Assembly: GCA_963693365.1 (NCBI GenBank)
Contig: CAVNZM010000002.1
Coordinates: 16,492,001-16,556,000 of the forward strand
DNA length: 64,000 nucleotides
From: Amoebidium appalachense
Lineage: Eukaryota > Ichthyosporea
Direction of reading: 5' to 3'
A program made the position numbers and the translations under genes. Shown here in pieces: positions 1-12,208 of this stretch. Numbering within the stretch: the first letter of the stretch is position 1; the number at the start of each line of letters is the position of its first letter. The notes below the pieces were generated by a model. The model did not search any database and was not told the DNA's origin. It saw only the letters and a list, made by a program, of their open reading frames with translations.

Positions 1-265
1 GAGGGGGCATAGATACATGCTTAAGTTTGATGGGATTCAGTAACTGAATTTCTCTCGCGAAAGCGCACGAATTCTATGGCAACGCCTAAAAATAGGCAGC
101 CTTATATATGGAAAAAACCAATTACTATTCTCGGCTGACGCAACCAACTACCACATGTGTTATTTATTTATCGTCGTATTGGCATCAATCGACTCTGATC
201 AAGATGACCCTGAGCTGCGAAATACTGGCTTCGACTTTACCACAGTATGGTATAGATATCATGAA

Positions 266-310
<45 letters not shown>

Positions 311-492
311 GGAAGGGATGAACAGATAATCGATTAGACAGAAACCGGGATATATATATATATTGGTTTGGGGGGGTGGGGGGAGGGGCTGAGTTTACGA
401 CAAATTGTAAACGTTACAACGAACGGATAAATTTTTAAAACAGTACAAAGGGATATGATTCAAAAGATAGATAGTTTTTTTTTTTTTTTTTT

Positions 493-540
<48 letters not shown>

Positions 541-854
541 TATGTCATTCAGAGGGGTGGTGGTGGTGGTGGTGTGTCTGTGTGTGGGGAGGGGGAGGGG
601 GGGAGAGGAGGGGAGGCTGGGGAGGGAGCAAGGGATGTGGAACTACATAGTATGCACCGTGTGTGTATTTGGGCATATGTATGTGTGGTGTGTGTGTGTG
701 TGTGTCACGGTGTCTCGTGTCTCTCTATGCGTGTGCGTGCTTGCGACGGGGGAAACAGTAAAGGGGGGTCAGAGATAGAAATGTAAGAGGGGGGGTGGGG
801 GGGGTGGGGGGGGGATGTAGATAGTATCAAAAAGTAATATGTCAAACAAAGGAG

Positions 855-885
<31 letters not shown>

Positions 886-1188
886 TGACATACAGTGTGC
901 TTACGTATACAAGATTATCCATATTCCTACTTTTTTTATTGTTTTATAAAACTTTTTTTTTGGCGCGCAAAAACTCCCTGCCCATATTTCTATATTTGGC
1001 TAATCGAGCGATCGCGCGAAAATAATCAATTCACTCATTATCAGGCCACAAGGCAATGGGCTTTGCTGATGTCAGTCAGAACACAGCCCCATAACCCCAT
1101 ATGAGATATGTACAAAGAAAAGGCAAGAAAACGGTGCAGGTAACTCTCCACTGTGCTTCTGTGTGCACCACAATGCCCTCGTGTCTAC

Positions 1189-1238
<50 letters not shown>

Positions 1239-1317
1239 TGTGTGTGCGCGCGTGCGTGGGGGGAGCATGCGTTCATGGGTGCATGTGTGTGTGTAAGCTG
1301 TGGTCACCCACGAATGT

Positions 1318-1373
<56 letters not shown>

Positions 1374-1571
1374 ATGTGTTTGTGTGTGTGTGTGTAAAGA
1401 TCGCCGATCGATTATCACTGTAAATTATCATTGTATATTTCACGTTATTTTCACTGCATATGGCTGTGCAATTACCATACAGCCCCAGCATTTATGTACC
1501 ATTCACCACTATGAACTCCGGTATATATTGGTAAACAAGTCTGCAACATTGCAGCCTCTCCTCAGGAGCGA

Positions 1572-1605
<34 letters not shown>

Positions 1606-1843
1606 CCCTCTTCTTCCCCCCATCACCCACACAAAAAGAGAGGGAAACAGAAACAGCAACGGGAACTGGGCAGAAACAACTCGCCTATGAATGCTAACAC
1701 AACAGCTGCCACTTGTGTCTGCTCCCCAGCTATGCACACTTACATGCCCACCTTCCCAACACACTCAGCCAACCGGTGACCCAAGACCATATAAACTCCC
1801 ACGCGAAAAAAAGAAAAACCAGTATAGTGCCTCAGAATCCCAC
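1..1843. repeat. Microsatellite- and homopolymer-rich spacer
   Basis: No credible coding sequence is visible. The stretch holds G runs at about 267-308, 503-539 and 856-885, a T run at 475-502, two long (GT)n blocks at 1192-1235 and 1327-1396, and a C run at 1572-1602. Open frames here translate to Gly, Val-Cys or His-Thr repeats and are products of the repeats. Confidence 0.85.
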
Positions 1844-3397
1844 CTACAAGAAGTCAACCAAAGCCTCGCACACGCTCCTATTTGCCGACGCAGTCGCATA
1901 TGAACCGTGCGGGTAACGAAACTCTAAATTCTCGTCGTGCAAATACATACTCCTCAGCGCCACAGCACCCTCCCCTCCCTCCCCTTCCTCCCCTTCCCTG
2001 CCTCCATACTCGAGCGGCAACACTGGCGCTTCGTTTTTCTTCGGGCGTCTCCGCTTTTCGGGTTTAGGCACGGGCACCACCGCCCTTTCCTTCTCCTCTT
2101 CCAAATGCCGATCCATATCTGCATACTGTCTCTTCCTTTCCTCTACCACAGCTTTCTTCCTCTCCTCCTCTCTCTCCTCCTCCCCTTGTGTCTCCTCCCT
2201 CCCTGGTTTCGGGCGCCGTTTCCTCTCCTTCCTCACCAACACAGCCGCGTTGCTTACATCCTCGTATCCACTCTCACTTATCTCTTTCTCTGCCTCCCTT
2301 TCATGCACCACACTATTCCTTCTCGGTTCCTCTCGGTGCTTTCTTGGTCGCTCAGGCGAAATAGACGGTTCTTTGTCCCTAAACCTTTCCCCATCCCTCC
2401 GGCCCCTGGTGCTTTGTGCATCGCTACGTACAGGTAGCCTCACCCCTGCCCGACTTTCCGTTTCCTCCTCTCTCCGTTTCGAACCGCCACTCTCCTTGCT
2501 CCTAATTTTCTTCGGCACCACCTCCTCCTCATCGCTACTAACCAAGTGGATGGTGTTCACTGCTGGTGCTGGTGCTGGTTTCTTGCTAACAATTCCCTCC
2601 GCATGTTCGTTGCTATCGCGAGAAACTGGTGTTTGAACGGGCAACGGCCCGGGCCCATAGGGACTGCTCCTAACGGCAACCTTTTTCTTTCGCTTGGGCT
2701 GGCTCGATTCGAACGAACCGCTTTGTAGACTGTCTTTCTTTTCGTCCGGCTTGTCGTAACTCGCTGTTCTGCTCGACGAAAACTGTGGAATGTGTTGTCT
2801 TATTACGCGCCGCTGTGCTGCTTGTGGTGGCTGATGTGTGTCTCGATTCTCGCTCCGTTGTGTAAAACTAGCTTCCGTGTGTGATTGCTGGTAACTCCGT
2901 GGGGAACTCTCCTCGTGTCCCCACTGTCGCCCTGGTCCCCCGTGTGCCACGGGAACTGCATTTCTCAAACTTGGCTGAATATCTGGATTGTTAACGTTGC
3001 CGATAGTTTGCGCTTGCTCGTTTACTCTCGTTTGGGCATAACGGAACGAAGGTATCGGTGAAGTGGGCTGGTAGTGTGCTTGTTTCGACCCTCTACCCAC
3101 CTCGCTACTGTGAGTGCTTAAACCATCACTAGGGCGGGTTTGCTGGTAATCCGAACCACGTTCCTCTTCATCTCGTGCTGGTTTGACCGGGCTAGAACGT
3201 GTTACACGGGGCATATACTGTGAATCTCCATTAGCATTATGGGCTGGGGGGGGCCTCAGGTGGCTCCGTTGGTCGGCTATGCGCTTGAGTGGAGGGGGGC
3301 CCGTGCTACGTGTTTTCATACCCCCTGGTGGTTGGGAAGTTGAATAAGCTGCGGGCCTTGGGCGCTCAAAGGGGCTGGGCACGTGTTGACTGCTCAT
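1844..3397 (-). CDS. Intron-less gene for a disordered charged protein with NLS and SIM-like motif (517 aa)
   Basis: I do not recognise a family. A single open frame runs from an ATG to a stop with no microsatellite inside, unlike the surrounding DNA, which argues that it is really coded. Residues 1-230 are rich in Ser, Pro, Gln, Arg and Tyr and look disordered. Residues 234-240 read PKRKKKV, an SV40-type nuclear localisation signal. Residues 283-292 read IHLVSSDEEE, a hydrophobic core followed by Ser and acidic residues, the usual form of a SUMO-interacting motif. Residues 300-460 are highly charged (Glu, Arg, Lys) with a likely helical or coiled stretch at about 400-440 and basic clusters near 390 and 448-454. 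No catalytic domain is visible. Inference: a nuclear adaptor or chromatin-associated protein. It could also be the large last exon of a longer gene, since the ATG is only the first one in this frame. Confidence 0.6.
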   Translation of the reverse strand: MSSQHVPSPFERPRPAAYSTSQPPGGMKTRSTGPPPLKRIADQRSHLRPPPAHNANGDSQYMPRVTRSSPVKPARDEEERGSDYQQTRPSDGLSTHSSEVGRGSKQAHYQPTSPIPSFRYAQTRVNEQAQTIGNVNNPDIQPSLRNAVPVAHGGPGRQWGHEESSPRSYQQSHTEASFTQRSENRDTHQPPQAAQRRVIRQHIPQFSSSRTASYDKPDEKKDSLQSGSFESSQPKRKKKVAVRSSPYGPGPLPVQTPVSRDSNEHAEGIVSKKPAPAPAVNTIHLVSSDEEEVVPKKIRSKESGGSKRREEETESRAGVRLPVRSDAQSTRGRRDGERFRDKEPSISPERPRKHREEPRRNSVVHEREAEKEISESGYEDVSNAAVLVRKERKRRPKPGREETQGEEEREEERKKAVVEERKRQYADMDRHLEEEKERAVVPVPKPEKRRRPKKNEAPVLPLEYGGREGEEGEGGEGAVALRSMYLHDENLEFRYPHGSYATASANRSVCEALVDFL

Positions 3398-4121
3398 TGT
3401 TCCGTTTGTAAGGCTGGCACGTGAATAAAAAGGTGGTTGCTCTATAAGCCGAAACTTTAACTACTGTGGTTGCTATATAGATTTATCCCGCCACATAGCT
3501 TGCATTCAATATGCCATTACGGTAGACTTGTTAATTAGAACAAAGAGCACACATCCAGAAGGATGCTCAACCTGGATCCCAGGTTACTGAGCTGTTGTGC
3601 TTGTTGAATGCGATTTCAAAAAATTAACGAGCAGAAAGCGCTCAAATTTCTACAACCAGTATTTATCTAGCTAACCCATAAGGCATGATAAACTATATAT
3701 TATTATATAACCGTCCTTCGCCGCATGAGTCCTCTCCGGCCACACTTGAAAACGTCAAACCGTAAAAAGTGTGATGCTCTCGCAGCCGGCAACGGGCACT
3801 AAATCGTGCTCATGTGAATGGATTATCGCAGTTATAAAGGTGTATGCTGATAGGATAAAAAAAGCGCTACTCAGCTGTTAGCTAGCAAACAAATCATAAC
3901 GTCTAAATAATTTGTACTGGTTTAGCGCGACTCCAAGGATCATGCACCCATCATACCCTCCAGAATTCAAACTTGGATCGGAAACTTGAAAGCATTTTCC
4001 GATTTGGCATACTCTCGGTAGAATCACCCTATACTGTAATGTATATGCGCCGTATAGGCGGATCCCCCTTGACCACGTACTATCACATAGCAGCTGATAC
4101 CGAGTGTCCCGAGGGGAGCCC

Positions 4122-4159
<38 letters not shown>

Positions 4160-4759
4160 GGGGAACCCCAACTAATTGATTTCTCCTTGTAGTCTTTATG
4201 GTGTCTCGTAGAGAAAGTAAACCCTGATATATAGTCACCACCCGACATCTATGTACGTGATCATGATATACCGCTGAGGGGATATTCCGAGCAAAAACCC
4301 CCCCCCCATACCTGAGACTGGTTCTCTTTGCCTCGAGTAAACAGCGTAAACCCTATCACATATACATCTGATCGACTATGTATGTGTACACCTGCCGGCT
4401 TTCTGTTTGCGTCTCTGTTATTCGCCATAATCAGCCATAATTACAGCAAGTTAGCGAAGTTTTTTAACACATATTGTTACATTTAACCAACATAAAGCCT
4501 CCTCATACGTTTACCAAACTACCCCCGCTACGCACACATCATGCATATGTAGCTAGCGTATATGTAGCCTACTAGAGGTCAGCCGCGGCTCAAGAAATTG
4601 TTCCAAGTCCTTTTTTCATGAAATTTAATTTTTTTTAATGCATAATGTCTTTGCCGTCGACGCAACTAGCGCTAGCCCGCAATGTTCTATAGTAGACTTG
4701 TAGAGTTATAGCAGTTATTGTCCGTTTCTCTTCGGAAAGCATAATACTAGGAACCCAAC
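3398..4759. other. Spacer without recognised gene; holds one copy of a dispersed 39-bp repeat
   Basis: The composition is mixed and rather AT-rich, with an A run at 4125-4158 and short C runs. A 39-bp segment at 3992-4030 recurs in reverse orientation at 10998-11036. No coding signal was found. Confidence 0.6.
3992..4030 (+). repeat. 39-bp dispersed repeat, copy A
   Basis: This segment is the exact reverse complement of 10998-11036; I compared all 39 positions and the match is perfect. The flanks do not match further. The segment is not low complexity, so chance identity is very unlikely. It is probably a conserved piece of an interspersed element. Confidence 0.85.
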
Positions 4760-5094
4760 ATGGATATCCTTGATGTAAACTTGGCAGAAGACCAGCTTGA
4801 CCGTGGCATACAGGTGAGGTTTTGTGGAAATAGCTGGGGCATACAGTTGTATGCATGTCACCGATGTACCCATTCTTCACAGTATCACTCTAAGCAACAA
4901 GTGTTTTCTTCCTCCTGCAGAATACACACTATTGCGACGTGAAACTGTTGACTAAGAACACGCGCGGGTTTGTAAAGGCTACATATATAACTAGCGACAC
5001 AACACACCCACACCCGCACACCCGCACACACTCGCCAACACAGACACACACACACACACACACACGTTGCAGCACACACACACACACACGTTGC

Positions 5095-5153
<59 letters not shown>

Positions 5154-5172
5154 ACGCACACGCACACGCACA

Positions 5173-5227
<55 letters not shown>

Positions 5228-5688
5228 ACGCACACAAACACACACACAAACACACACACACGCACATGTATGTCCAGACGTTTAGCACTTGTGCTGAAAT
5301 TACATCTCGGGCAGAAACAGGCACACCCACAAACACACAAACCACAAAAGGTCGGTTGCAAGCAGGGATCGTACAGCACCATAGGCATGCGTGTCCTCCA
5401 GAACACAACAGACTTATGTTCGTTTTTGATCACCGAGACTGAAATGCACACTTTGATGTGTTTGCTATTCATGTTCCAGGCACAACTGTGTACTCTGTCT
5501 CATCATTCACTCAGGGGCGCTGTTTTCTGTGTCCACCTTAACAGGCCTGGCGGGCTGCTTTAAGACCGAACCGGGAAGGCAAGTTTGAGGAGATGAAAGG
5601 GTTGGACCATTATCGGGATGAGGGAGGACAAGTCGTGCACGGAGGAGGGTGCACGATCCTTTTTGGCCCAGTTTGCTTCTCGCCCTAA
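4760..5688 (+). CDS. Candidate three-exon small gene, or 5' part of a longer gene
   Basis: Exon 1 (4760-4813) starts with ATG and encodes [18 protein letters not shown], followed by a GTGAGG donor. Exon 2 (4921-4971) follows a clean pyrimidine tract plus CAG and encodes [17 protein letters not shown], followed by GTAAAG. Both are whole codons in phase 0. A possible exon 3 (5545-5688), after a strong pyrimidine tract and ACAG, stays in frame to a TAA, giving about 82 aa in all. No family is recognised. Other frames after 5690 are also open. One holds a duplicated LSVADS motif ending at a strong GTAAGT donor near 5851, and another ends at about 6644. The gene may therefore continue with a different exon 3. 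Exons 1 and 2 are the better part of the call; the 3' structure is a guess. Confidence 0.35.
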
Positions 5689-6081
5689 GGGAGTGGCTTT
5701 CAACACCTCCGTTTATTCCGACTTCGGTAGCCCCTCCTGTGCACGATATCTCAGGAGATTCTGAAATACTCTCGGTTGCCGATTCTGAAAAACTCTCGGT
5801 TGCCGATTCCCTGGATGTGGCGGTTGAGGATGGCGCTGCTTCATATCATGGTAAGTCTTCTGCCCCTGTCTTCCTGCTCCATACCACATGTGGCCTTATT
5901 GCCAATACCAAACACCCTCTTTGCCCATGTTGGTGAATCCCTCACAAGAACCCTTTCCATGGCTCTCCCTCCCTCCGTCTCCCCCTCCCCCCCCCCCCCC
6001 CCCCCCCTCCGTGCCACACAAACACGCACACACAATTATACTCGCATACACCCTCTCTCCCTCTTCCTCTCCCTCTCCCAT

Positions 6082-6126
<45 letters not shown>

Positions 6127-6649
6127 CCCCCCCCCCCCCCCCCCCCCCCCCTGTCCCTCATTCTCTCACTCTTTTGTTGGTTTTTTTTTTCTTTTTTTCA
6201 GGGGTATGTGTTTGGTTTGTTTGTGTGTGTGTGTGCGTTTGTGTGTTTGGGGGGGGGGGGGGGGGGGGGGGGGTTCACATTATTTATGGGGTTACATGGG
6301 GCGCCACATGAGTGTGTAACGACCTGAAAGAGCTGTACGTGGTTGGGCACACCGGCTCGATTTGTCATACATCAACCATTCAAAGCTTCTTGGATCTCTA
6401 TGCCCCTTTCCAGGTCTTTGTGTGCAACTGATTTTCGTTGGCACATTGTGTGTGTGCATGTGAATGTGTTTGAATGTGTGTATGTGTGTTTGTAGCGGTG
6501 AGTGTGCGTGTGTGTGTGTGTATGTGCGTGCGTGTCATGGTTGCGTGTGCCCATCTGCGCAACACAATGTATTTTCATGTTGCGTACCACGAAGATTTGG
6601 ATGTTACAGTAACACCGTGGCAAGTTACCAACAGTAAATAATGTGAGTG
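5689..6649 (+). other. Possible further exons of the 4.76-kb candidate gene, mixed with microsatellites
   Basis: About 5694-5850 has an open frame that ends at a consensus donor (GTAAGT at 5851) and contains a short duplicated Ser-Val-Ala-Asp motif. Next come C runs at 5989-6007 and 6124-6151, (CT)n at 6093-6123, a strong T-rich acceptor near 6201 and a G run at 6250-6272. A last open stretch at about 6556-6644 would end in a protein tail reading VTVTPWQVTNSK. I could not join these pieces in a consistent phase. Confidence 0.2.
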
Positions 6650-8790
6650 GGGGGGTATCATGAGGGGATCAGGTGTCTGATGTGAGTTGAATGGGGGTAG
6701 GGGGCCTGATATGTCGTCTGTTGGGGGGTGGGGTCTGATGTGGTTTGTCATGAACGATGTGGAGTTGAAAGGGGGGGGGGGGGGGATTGAGAGACTTGAT
6801 GGGGGGTGGGGGGTCTGATGAAGGGTCTGATGGTGGGGGAGGGGGGGGGGTCTGATAGGGATCGAATGGGGGTGGGGAGGCTAATAAGGGGTCTGAGAGG
6901 GGGGGGGGGGGGGGGGGTCTGATGAGGTGTCTGATATGCCATTGGGGTCGCCGGGTGGTGAGGCTGATCATGATGAGGGGTCTGATGGGGGGGGGGGGGG
7001 GGGGGGTGGGGGGGGGGGGGGGGGGGGGGGGTCTGACGAGGGGTCTGTCGAGGGGTCTGATGGGGTGTCTGATAGGGGTCGGAAAGGGGCGGGGAAGCTA
7101 ATAAGGGGTCTGAGGGGGGGGGGGGGAGGGGGTCTGATGAGGGGTCTGATGAGGTGTCTGATATGCCATTGGGGTCGCTGGGTGGTGAGGCTGGTCATGA
7201 TGAGGGGTCTGATGGGGTGGGGGGGGGGGGGGGGGGGGGGGGGGTCCTCATTCACATGTATTGATGGTGGTGAAACAAGGATGTATGTGTGTGTGTGGGG
7301 GGGGGGTGAGGGGGGGGGGAGGGGGGGGGTCTGATGAGGGGTCTGATGAGGTGTCTGATATGCCATTGGGGTCGCCGGGTGGTGAGGCTGGTCATGATGA
7401 GGGGTCTGATGGGGTGGGGGGGGGGGGGGGGGGGGGGTCTGACGAGGGGTCTGATGGGGTGTCTGATAGGGGTCGGATAGGGGTGGGGAGGCTAATAAGG
7501 GGTCTGAGGGGGGGGGGGGGGGGGGGGGGGCTGATGAGGGGTCTGATGAGGTGTCTGATATGCCATTGGGGTCGCCGGGTGGTGAGGCTGGTCATGATGA
7601 GGGGTCTGATGGGGTGGGGGGGGGGGGGGGGGGGGGGGGTCTGACGAGGGGTCTGATGGGGTGTCTGATAGGGGTCGGATAGGGGTGGGGAGGCTTATAA
7701 GGGGTATGAGGGGGGGGGGGGGGGGGGGTCTGATGAGGGGTCTGATGAGGTGTCTGATATGCCATTGGGGTCGCTGGGTGGTGAGGCTGGTCATGATGAG
7801 GGGTCTGATGGGGTGGGGGGTGGGGGGGGGGGGGTCTGACGAGGGGTCTGATTGGGTGTCTGATAGAGGTCGGATAGGGGTGGGGAGGCTAATAAGGGGT
7901 CTGATGAGGGGTCTGATGAGGTGTCTGATATGCCTGCCATTGGGGTCGCCGGGTGGTGAGGCTGGTCATGATGAGGGGTCTGATGGGGTGGAGGGGGAAG
8001 GGGGAGGGGGGGGGGGGGGGGGGGGGTCTGACGAGGGGTCTGATGGGGTGTCTGATATGCCATTGGGGTCGCCGGGTGGTGAGGCTAGTCATGATGAGGG
8101 GTCTGATGGGGTGGGGGGGGGGGGGGGGGGGGTCTGACGAGGGGTCTGATGGGGTGTCTGATAGGGGTCGGATAGGGGTGGGGAGGCTAATAAGGGGTCT
8201 GAGGGGGGGGGGGGGGAGGGGGGAGGGGGGGGGGTCTGATGAGGGGTCTGATGAGGTGTCTGATATGCCATGGGGGTCGCCGGGTGGTGAGGCTGGTCAT
8301 GATGAGGGGTCTGATGGGGTGAGGGGGGGGGGGGGGGGGGGGGTCTGACGAGGGGTCTGATGGGGTGTCTGATAGGGGTCGGATAGGGGTGGGGAGGCTA
8401 ATAAGGGGTATGAGGGGGGAGGGGGAGGGGGGGGGTCTGATGAGGGGTCTGATGAGGTGTCTGATATGCCATTGGGGTCGCCGGGTGGTGAGGCTGGTCA
8501 TGATGAGGGGTCTGATGGGGTGGAGGGGGAAGGGGGAGGGGGGGGGGGGGGGGGGGTCTGACGAGGGGTCTGATGGGGTGTCTGACAGGGGTCGGATGGG
8601 GCGGGGGGTCTAATAAAAATGGGGGGGGGGGGGGGGGGGGGGGGGGGATGGGGGCGGGGATTCTGATAAGGGGTCTGATGAGGGGAGGGGAGGGCTGAGG
8701 AGGGGTCTGATGGGGTGGGGGGGGGGGGGGGGGGGGTGTTGACGAGGGGTCTGATGGGGTGTCTGATAGGGGGTCGGATGGGGAGAGGGG
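6650..8790 (+). repeat. G-rich higher-order minisatellite
   Basis: The basic word is TCTGATGAGGGG and close variants, separated by G runs of 8-40 nt. It is organised into a larger unit of roughly 120-230 bp. The non-repetitive marker GCCATTGGGGTCGC occurs near 6938, 7167, 7362, 7562, 7761, 7937, 8060 and 8468, with a one-base variant near 8268. That makes about nine units in tandem, differing mainly in G-run length and in internal deletions. No gene is present; the open frames are Gly-rich or Pro-rich repeat translations. Confidence 0.93.
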
Positions 8791-8817
8791 GTCTAATTGG
8801 TGGTCTGGTGTGTGTGT

Positions 8818-8861
<44 letters not shown>

Positions 8862-9660
8862 CTTATGGGGATTGTTATGTCAACGTGGAGTCAGGGGGGG
8901 GGGGGGGGGGGGGGGGGAGGGGGGGCAATGAGATATTATTTGGCTGATACAGTAACTGCGTTTATGAATTGCACTTTCCACCGTCCGATTACAGTTAAAT
9001 GGATCCAAAGTGTATGTGTGTCTGTGTGTGTACACGTGTGTATGTGCGGGTGTACATGTGTGAGTATAAGTGTTCATGGCCCAGGGTGTTTGGTGGGAAT
9101 GTGAGTCACAGTGTGTGCCAGTGAATGACTTTGTACGTATGGCGAAAGTTTCAGAAGTAAAGGTTTGCATTAAGGGCCCTATCCAGTGGGGCCTGCTCCG
9201 GCTGCACCCGGATTTCTCACCCGCAACTATGGTGCCAATACGACATCTTATAATTACTCTATATCATACACAGGCATCCTATCAGAACCAGATGCAGTAT
9301 TCCCACTAGGTAAGACTTAAGCAATCAGAAAACAAGGGTTGGCAAACGGCTGGAAAAACTACAAGGATCAGACGTTAAATCAATAATGCATACGAACATG
9401 AACAGAACATCTCAGATGTGCTACAAATCATTACTTTGCATTATGTTGAATAAATCAAGCGTTGTACAGATTGTTTTATGGACTTGCTTGCTTTTAACTA
9501 TTAAAAATTAATGCTGACACTGACAACACACAAGTCTAATTTTTATGGCATCCCCCCCCCCCCAGACTGTTGTGTCCCTTGTGTGTATACGTGTGTTGAA
9601 GTGGGTTCTTTGAACGGAGTTTTAGGGGGGGGAAAGGCAACGCGACACCCACACTGGGGT
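8791..9660. other. Spacer: G runs, then unique sequence without recognised gene
   Basis: G runs occur at about 8819-8861 and 8895-8917. The stretch from 8930 to 9550 is normal-complexity DNA with a short open frame around 9070-9309 that matches nothing I know and has no convincing splice context. Confidence 0.55.
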
Positions 9661-10060
9661 GTACTTGCGTGCATGTGTATGTGTGCGGGTGCATGAGTGG
9701 ATGGGTGTGTGCATGTGTAGGTGTGTGTGGGTGCATGCGCATGTGCATGAGAGGATGTATTTGTGCACGTTTATGTGTGCTGGTGCATGAGTGGATGTAT
9801 GGGTGCATGTGTACGTGTGTGCATGTGTGTGGGTGTGTGTGGGTATACGTCCATGGGCGCATGCGTGGGTGTACTTGCGTGCATGTGTATGTGTGCGGGT
9901 GCATGAGTGGATGGGTGTGTGCATGTGTAAGTGTGTGTGGGTGCATGCGCATGTGCATGAGAGGATGTATTTGTGCACGTTTATGTGTGCTGGTGCATGT
10001 GGGTATGTGTGGGTATACGTCTATGGGCGCATGCGTGTGTGTACTTGCGTGGGTGCACAA
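9661..10060 (+). repeat. 210-bp tandem duplication inside a GT-rich minisatellite
   Basis: The block starting GTACTTGCGTGCATGTG at 9661 starts again at 9871 with almost no changes. A shorter third unit begins at about 10041, 170 bp further on. The marker ATGGGCGCATGCGTG occurs once per unit, near 9852 and 10022. Inside each unit are diverged GTGCATG-type words. Confidence 0.85.
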
Positions 10061-10272
10061 GTATGTGTTCTTGTGTGCATGGATGTGGGTGGTTGTGTGA
10101 ACGTTTGTGTGAGCACTTATATGTACACAACTTTTCTGTTGTGACCATGTGTGTACCCTAGTATGTGTATGTATAAGTGTTTGTGTGTGTGTGTGTATGT
10201 GTGTGTATATGTGTGTGTGTGTGTACACGTGTGTGTGTGTGTGTCCGGTGTGTATGAGTCTGTGTGTGGGTG

Positions 10273-10310
<38 letters not shown>

Positions 10311-10394
10311 GAAGGGAGGGGCTGGGGTGGTGAGTGCCCATGCGTGCGCGCTGGTATTCGCGTCTGTCTGTGTGGGTGTGCCTGTGTGTGCGCC

Positions 10395-10440
<46 letters not shown>

Positions 10441-10997
10441 TTACTTATCTCACTCCCCCCCCCCCCCCCCCCAACCCTTTTCCCTAAATTTGCTTTTTCT
10501 GCTTCCACCTCTCGCCCTCCATGTCTCTCTCTCTCTCCTCCCTTTCTCTCTCTGTGCGTGTGTGTGTTCGAGCATACACACATGAACACCTAAGGGCGGG
10601 CAAAATGGGTGGCAGGGTCCTTGGGTTGGGCGGGAAAATCATTGTCGATGCGAGATGCAATGCGAATTATTATGTCGGTACAAGCAATGCGTGATTTAAA
10701 CTAATGCAGGGATTTTAAAGCGGCGAACTTAAAAGACTTAGTGGAAGCAAGCCGGGGCTCTCCGCATATGTGCTGCTCCGCGCGTCTGGGTATATAGGCA
10801 CGCTTTCGAGATGCTTTTGAGGGAATAGGTAAAGGTGGTATTGTGCAGTAACATATAAAGAAGGTTGATGTACTGCATTACAGGTGTACACATGTGCGTA
10901 GAAGGGAAAGTAGGGGCCTTGAAGGCGAGATTAGAAGTGGGAGAGGGCTACGCCGGCATGTGTGCGGGCTATATGAGGCGGTTCTCCCTAAAACTCT

Positions 10998-11036
10998 AGG
11001 GTGATTCTACCGAGAGTATGCCAAATCGGAAAATGC
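10998..11036 (-). repeat. 39-bp dispersed repeat, copy B
   Basis: Exact reverse complement of 3992-4030. It sits in one of the few non-microsatellite islands of the repeat desert. Which strand is sense for the parent element is unknown. Confidence 0.85.
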
Positions 11037-11692
11037 AACTTGAAATCCCACCTGTGGCTGTCTTTGAAGTTCCTCGAACGAAAAGCCTCAGAGTAAACGC
11101 TATACTTTTATAAACAGTGTTTCGGCTGTGTTTGTAATGTTTGGAATTATAAAGATCACTCAAACTTGTTACTTGCAAACTTGTGGTAAACTGGTTCTCG
11201 AAACGCGGATGACGGCATTATGTTCGAGCTAATTAGTGCACGTGACTGGTGCCCCCCGGCGCCCCCCTCCCCCCCTTGGCCCTCCCCCCCCCCCCCCCCC
11301 CCCCCCCCCCTCCCCCCCCCCCCCCCCCGGCCCCCTCCCCTCTCCCCTTCTCCAACAACACCATAAATACTGGCGAATCCACCGCCAATCACCCACACAA
11401 CCATTCACTCATACATGAGACCCACACACACGTTACATGTTTAAGTGCTGGGTCGCTTGGTCTTTCTGAAAGATCAGCCTCAAATGCACTCTATGCACCA
11501 GCATTGTGATTCGTTTTACGTGGTTCAAATAGCCATGCAGTGGCCAACGGCACCTCCATACATGGAATACCGCCATTAGTGGCGATGTTCTAAAAAAAAA
11601 AGGTGCTCGATTGTGTGGGACGAGATTTCGATGTCCAATTATTTCGCCTTAAAAATGTGGATTGCTTCAACTGCGACATCGATCATCTCTAG

Positions 11693-11729
<37 letters not shown>

Positions 11730-12163
11730 TTCCCCCCCCCCCGGGGGGGAAACTTTCAAGTTCCAGGACCTGCCCAATGTCCGTCCCCAATGCCAAGGGC
11801 TCTCAGACTGCAGGGGGTGACTGAAATTAAATCATTGGTACTTTCAAAATAGGGGCTAATTATCTTAATTTTTCAGGGACCATAGCTTAAATAATCTTAA
11901 ATTTTTCCTTGAACCATGGGGTGGGTTGTGTCCACGGGGAGGGGGGGGGAGGGGGGCTGGGGGGGGCACTTCGAATTCTATTCTTATAAAAGGAGCCGTG
12001 ACTATGCTAGCTTAAGGGCAGTCATCTCAAACAATACTTCAAACACTGATCTTATACACAAACAAAGTCCAATCAATGGTGGTTCTGGGAGCCTCGGGCA
12101 CATGTGGCTTTCAAATTGCATACATACCACGGCAATGTGTGCACATAAGGCGCACTTGCCAAC

Positions 12164-12208
<45 letters not shown>

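Noticed and set aside
5067-5285. Long frames of His-Thr, Cys-Val, Gly or Pro repeats here and at many other places in the window
   Set aside because: They are translations of (CA)n, (GT)n, G runs and C runs in whichever frame is open, with mirror frames on the other strand; no domain and no codon bias.
6650-8790. CRISPR-like array of spaced repeats
   Set aside because: Spacers are G runs of variable length rather than unique sequence, no cas genes are present, and the genome is eukaryotic.
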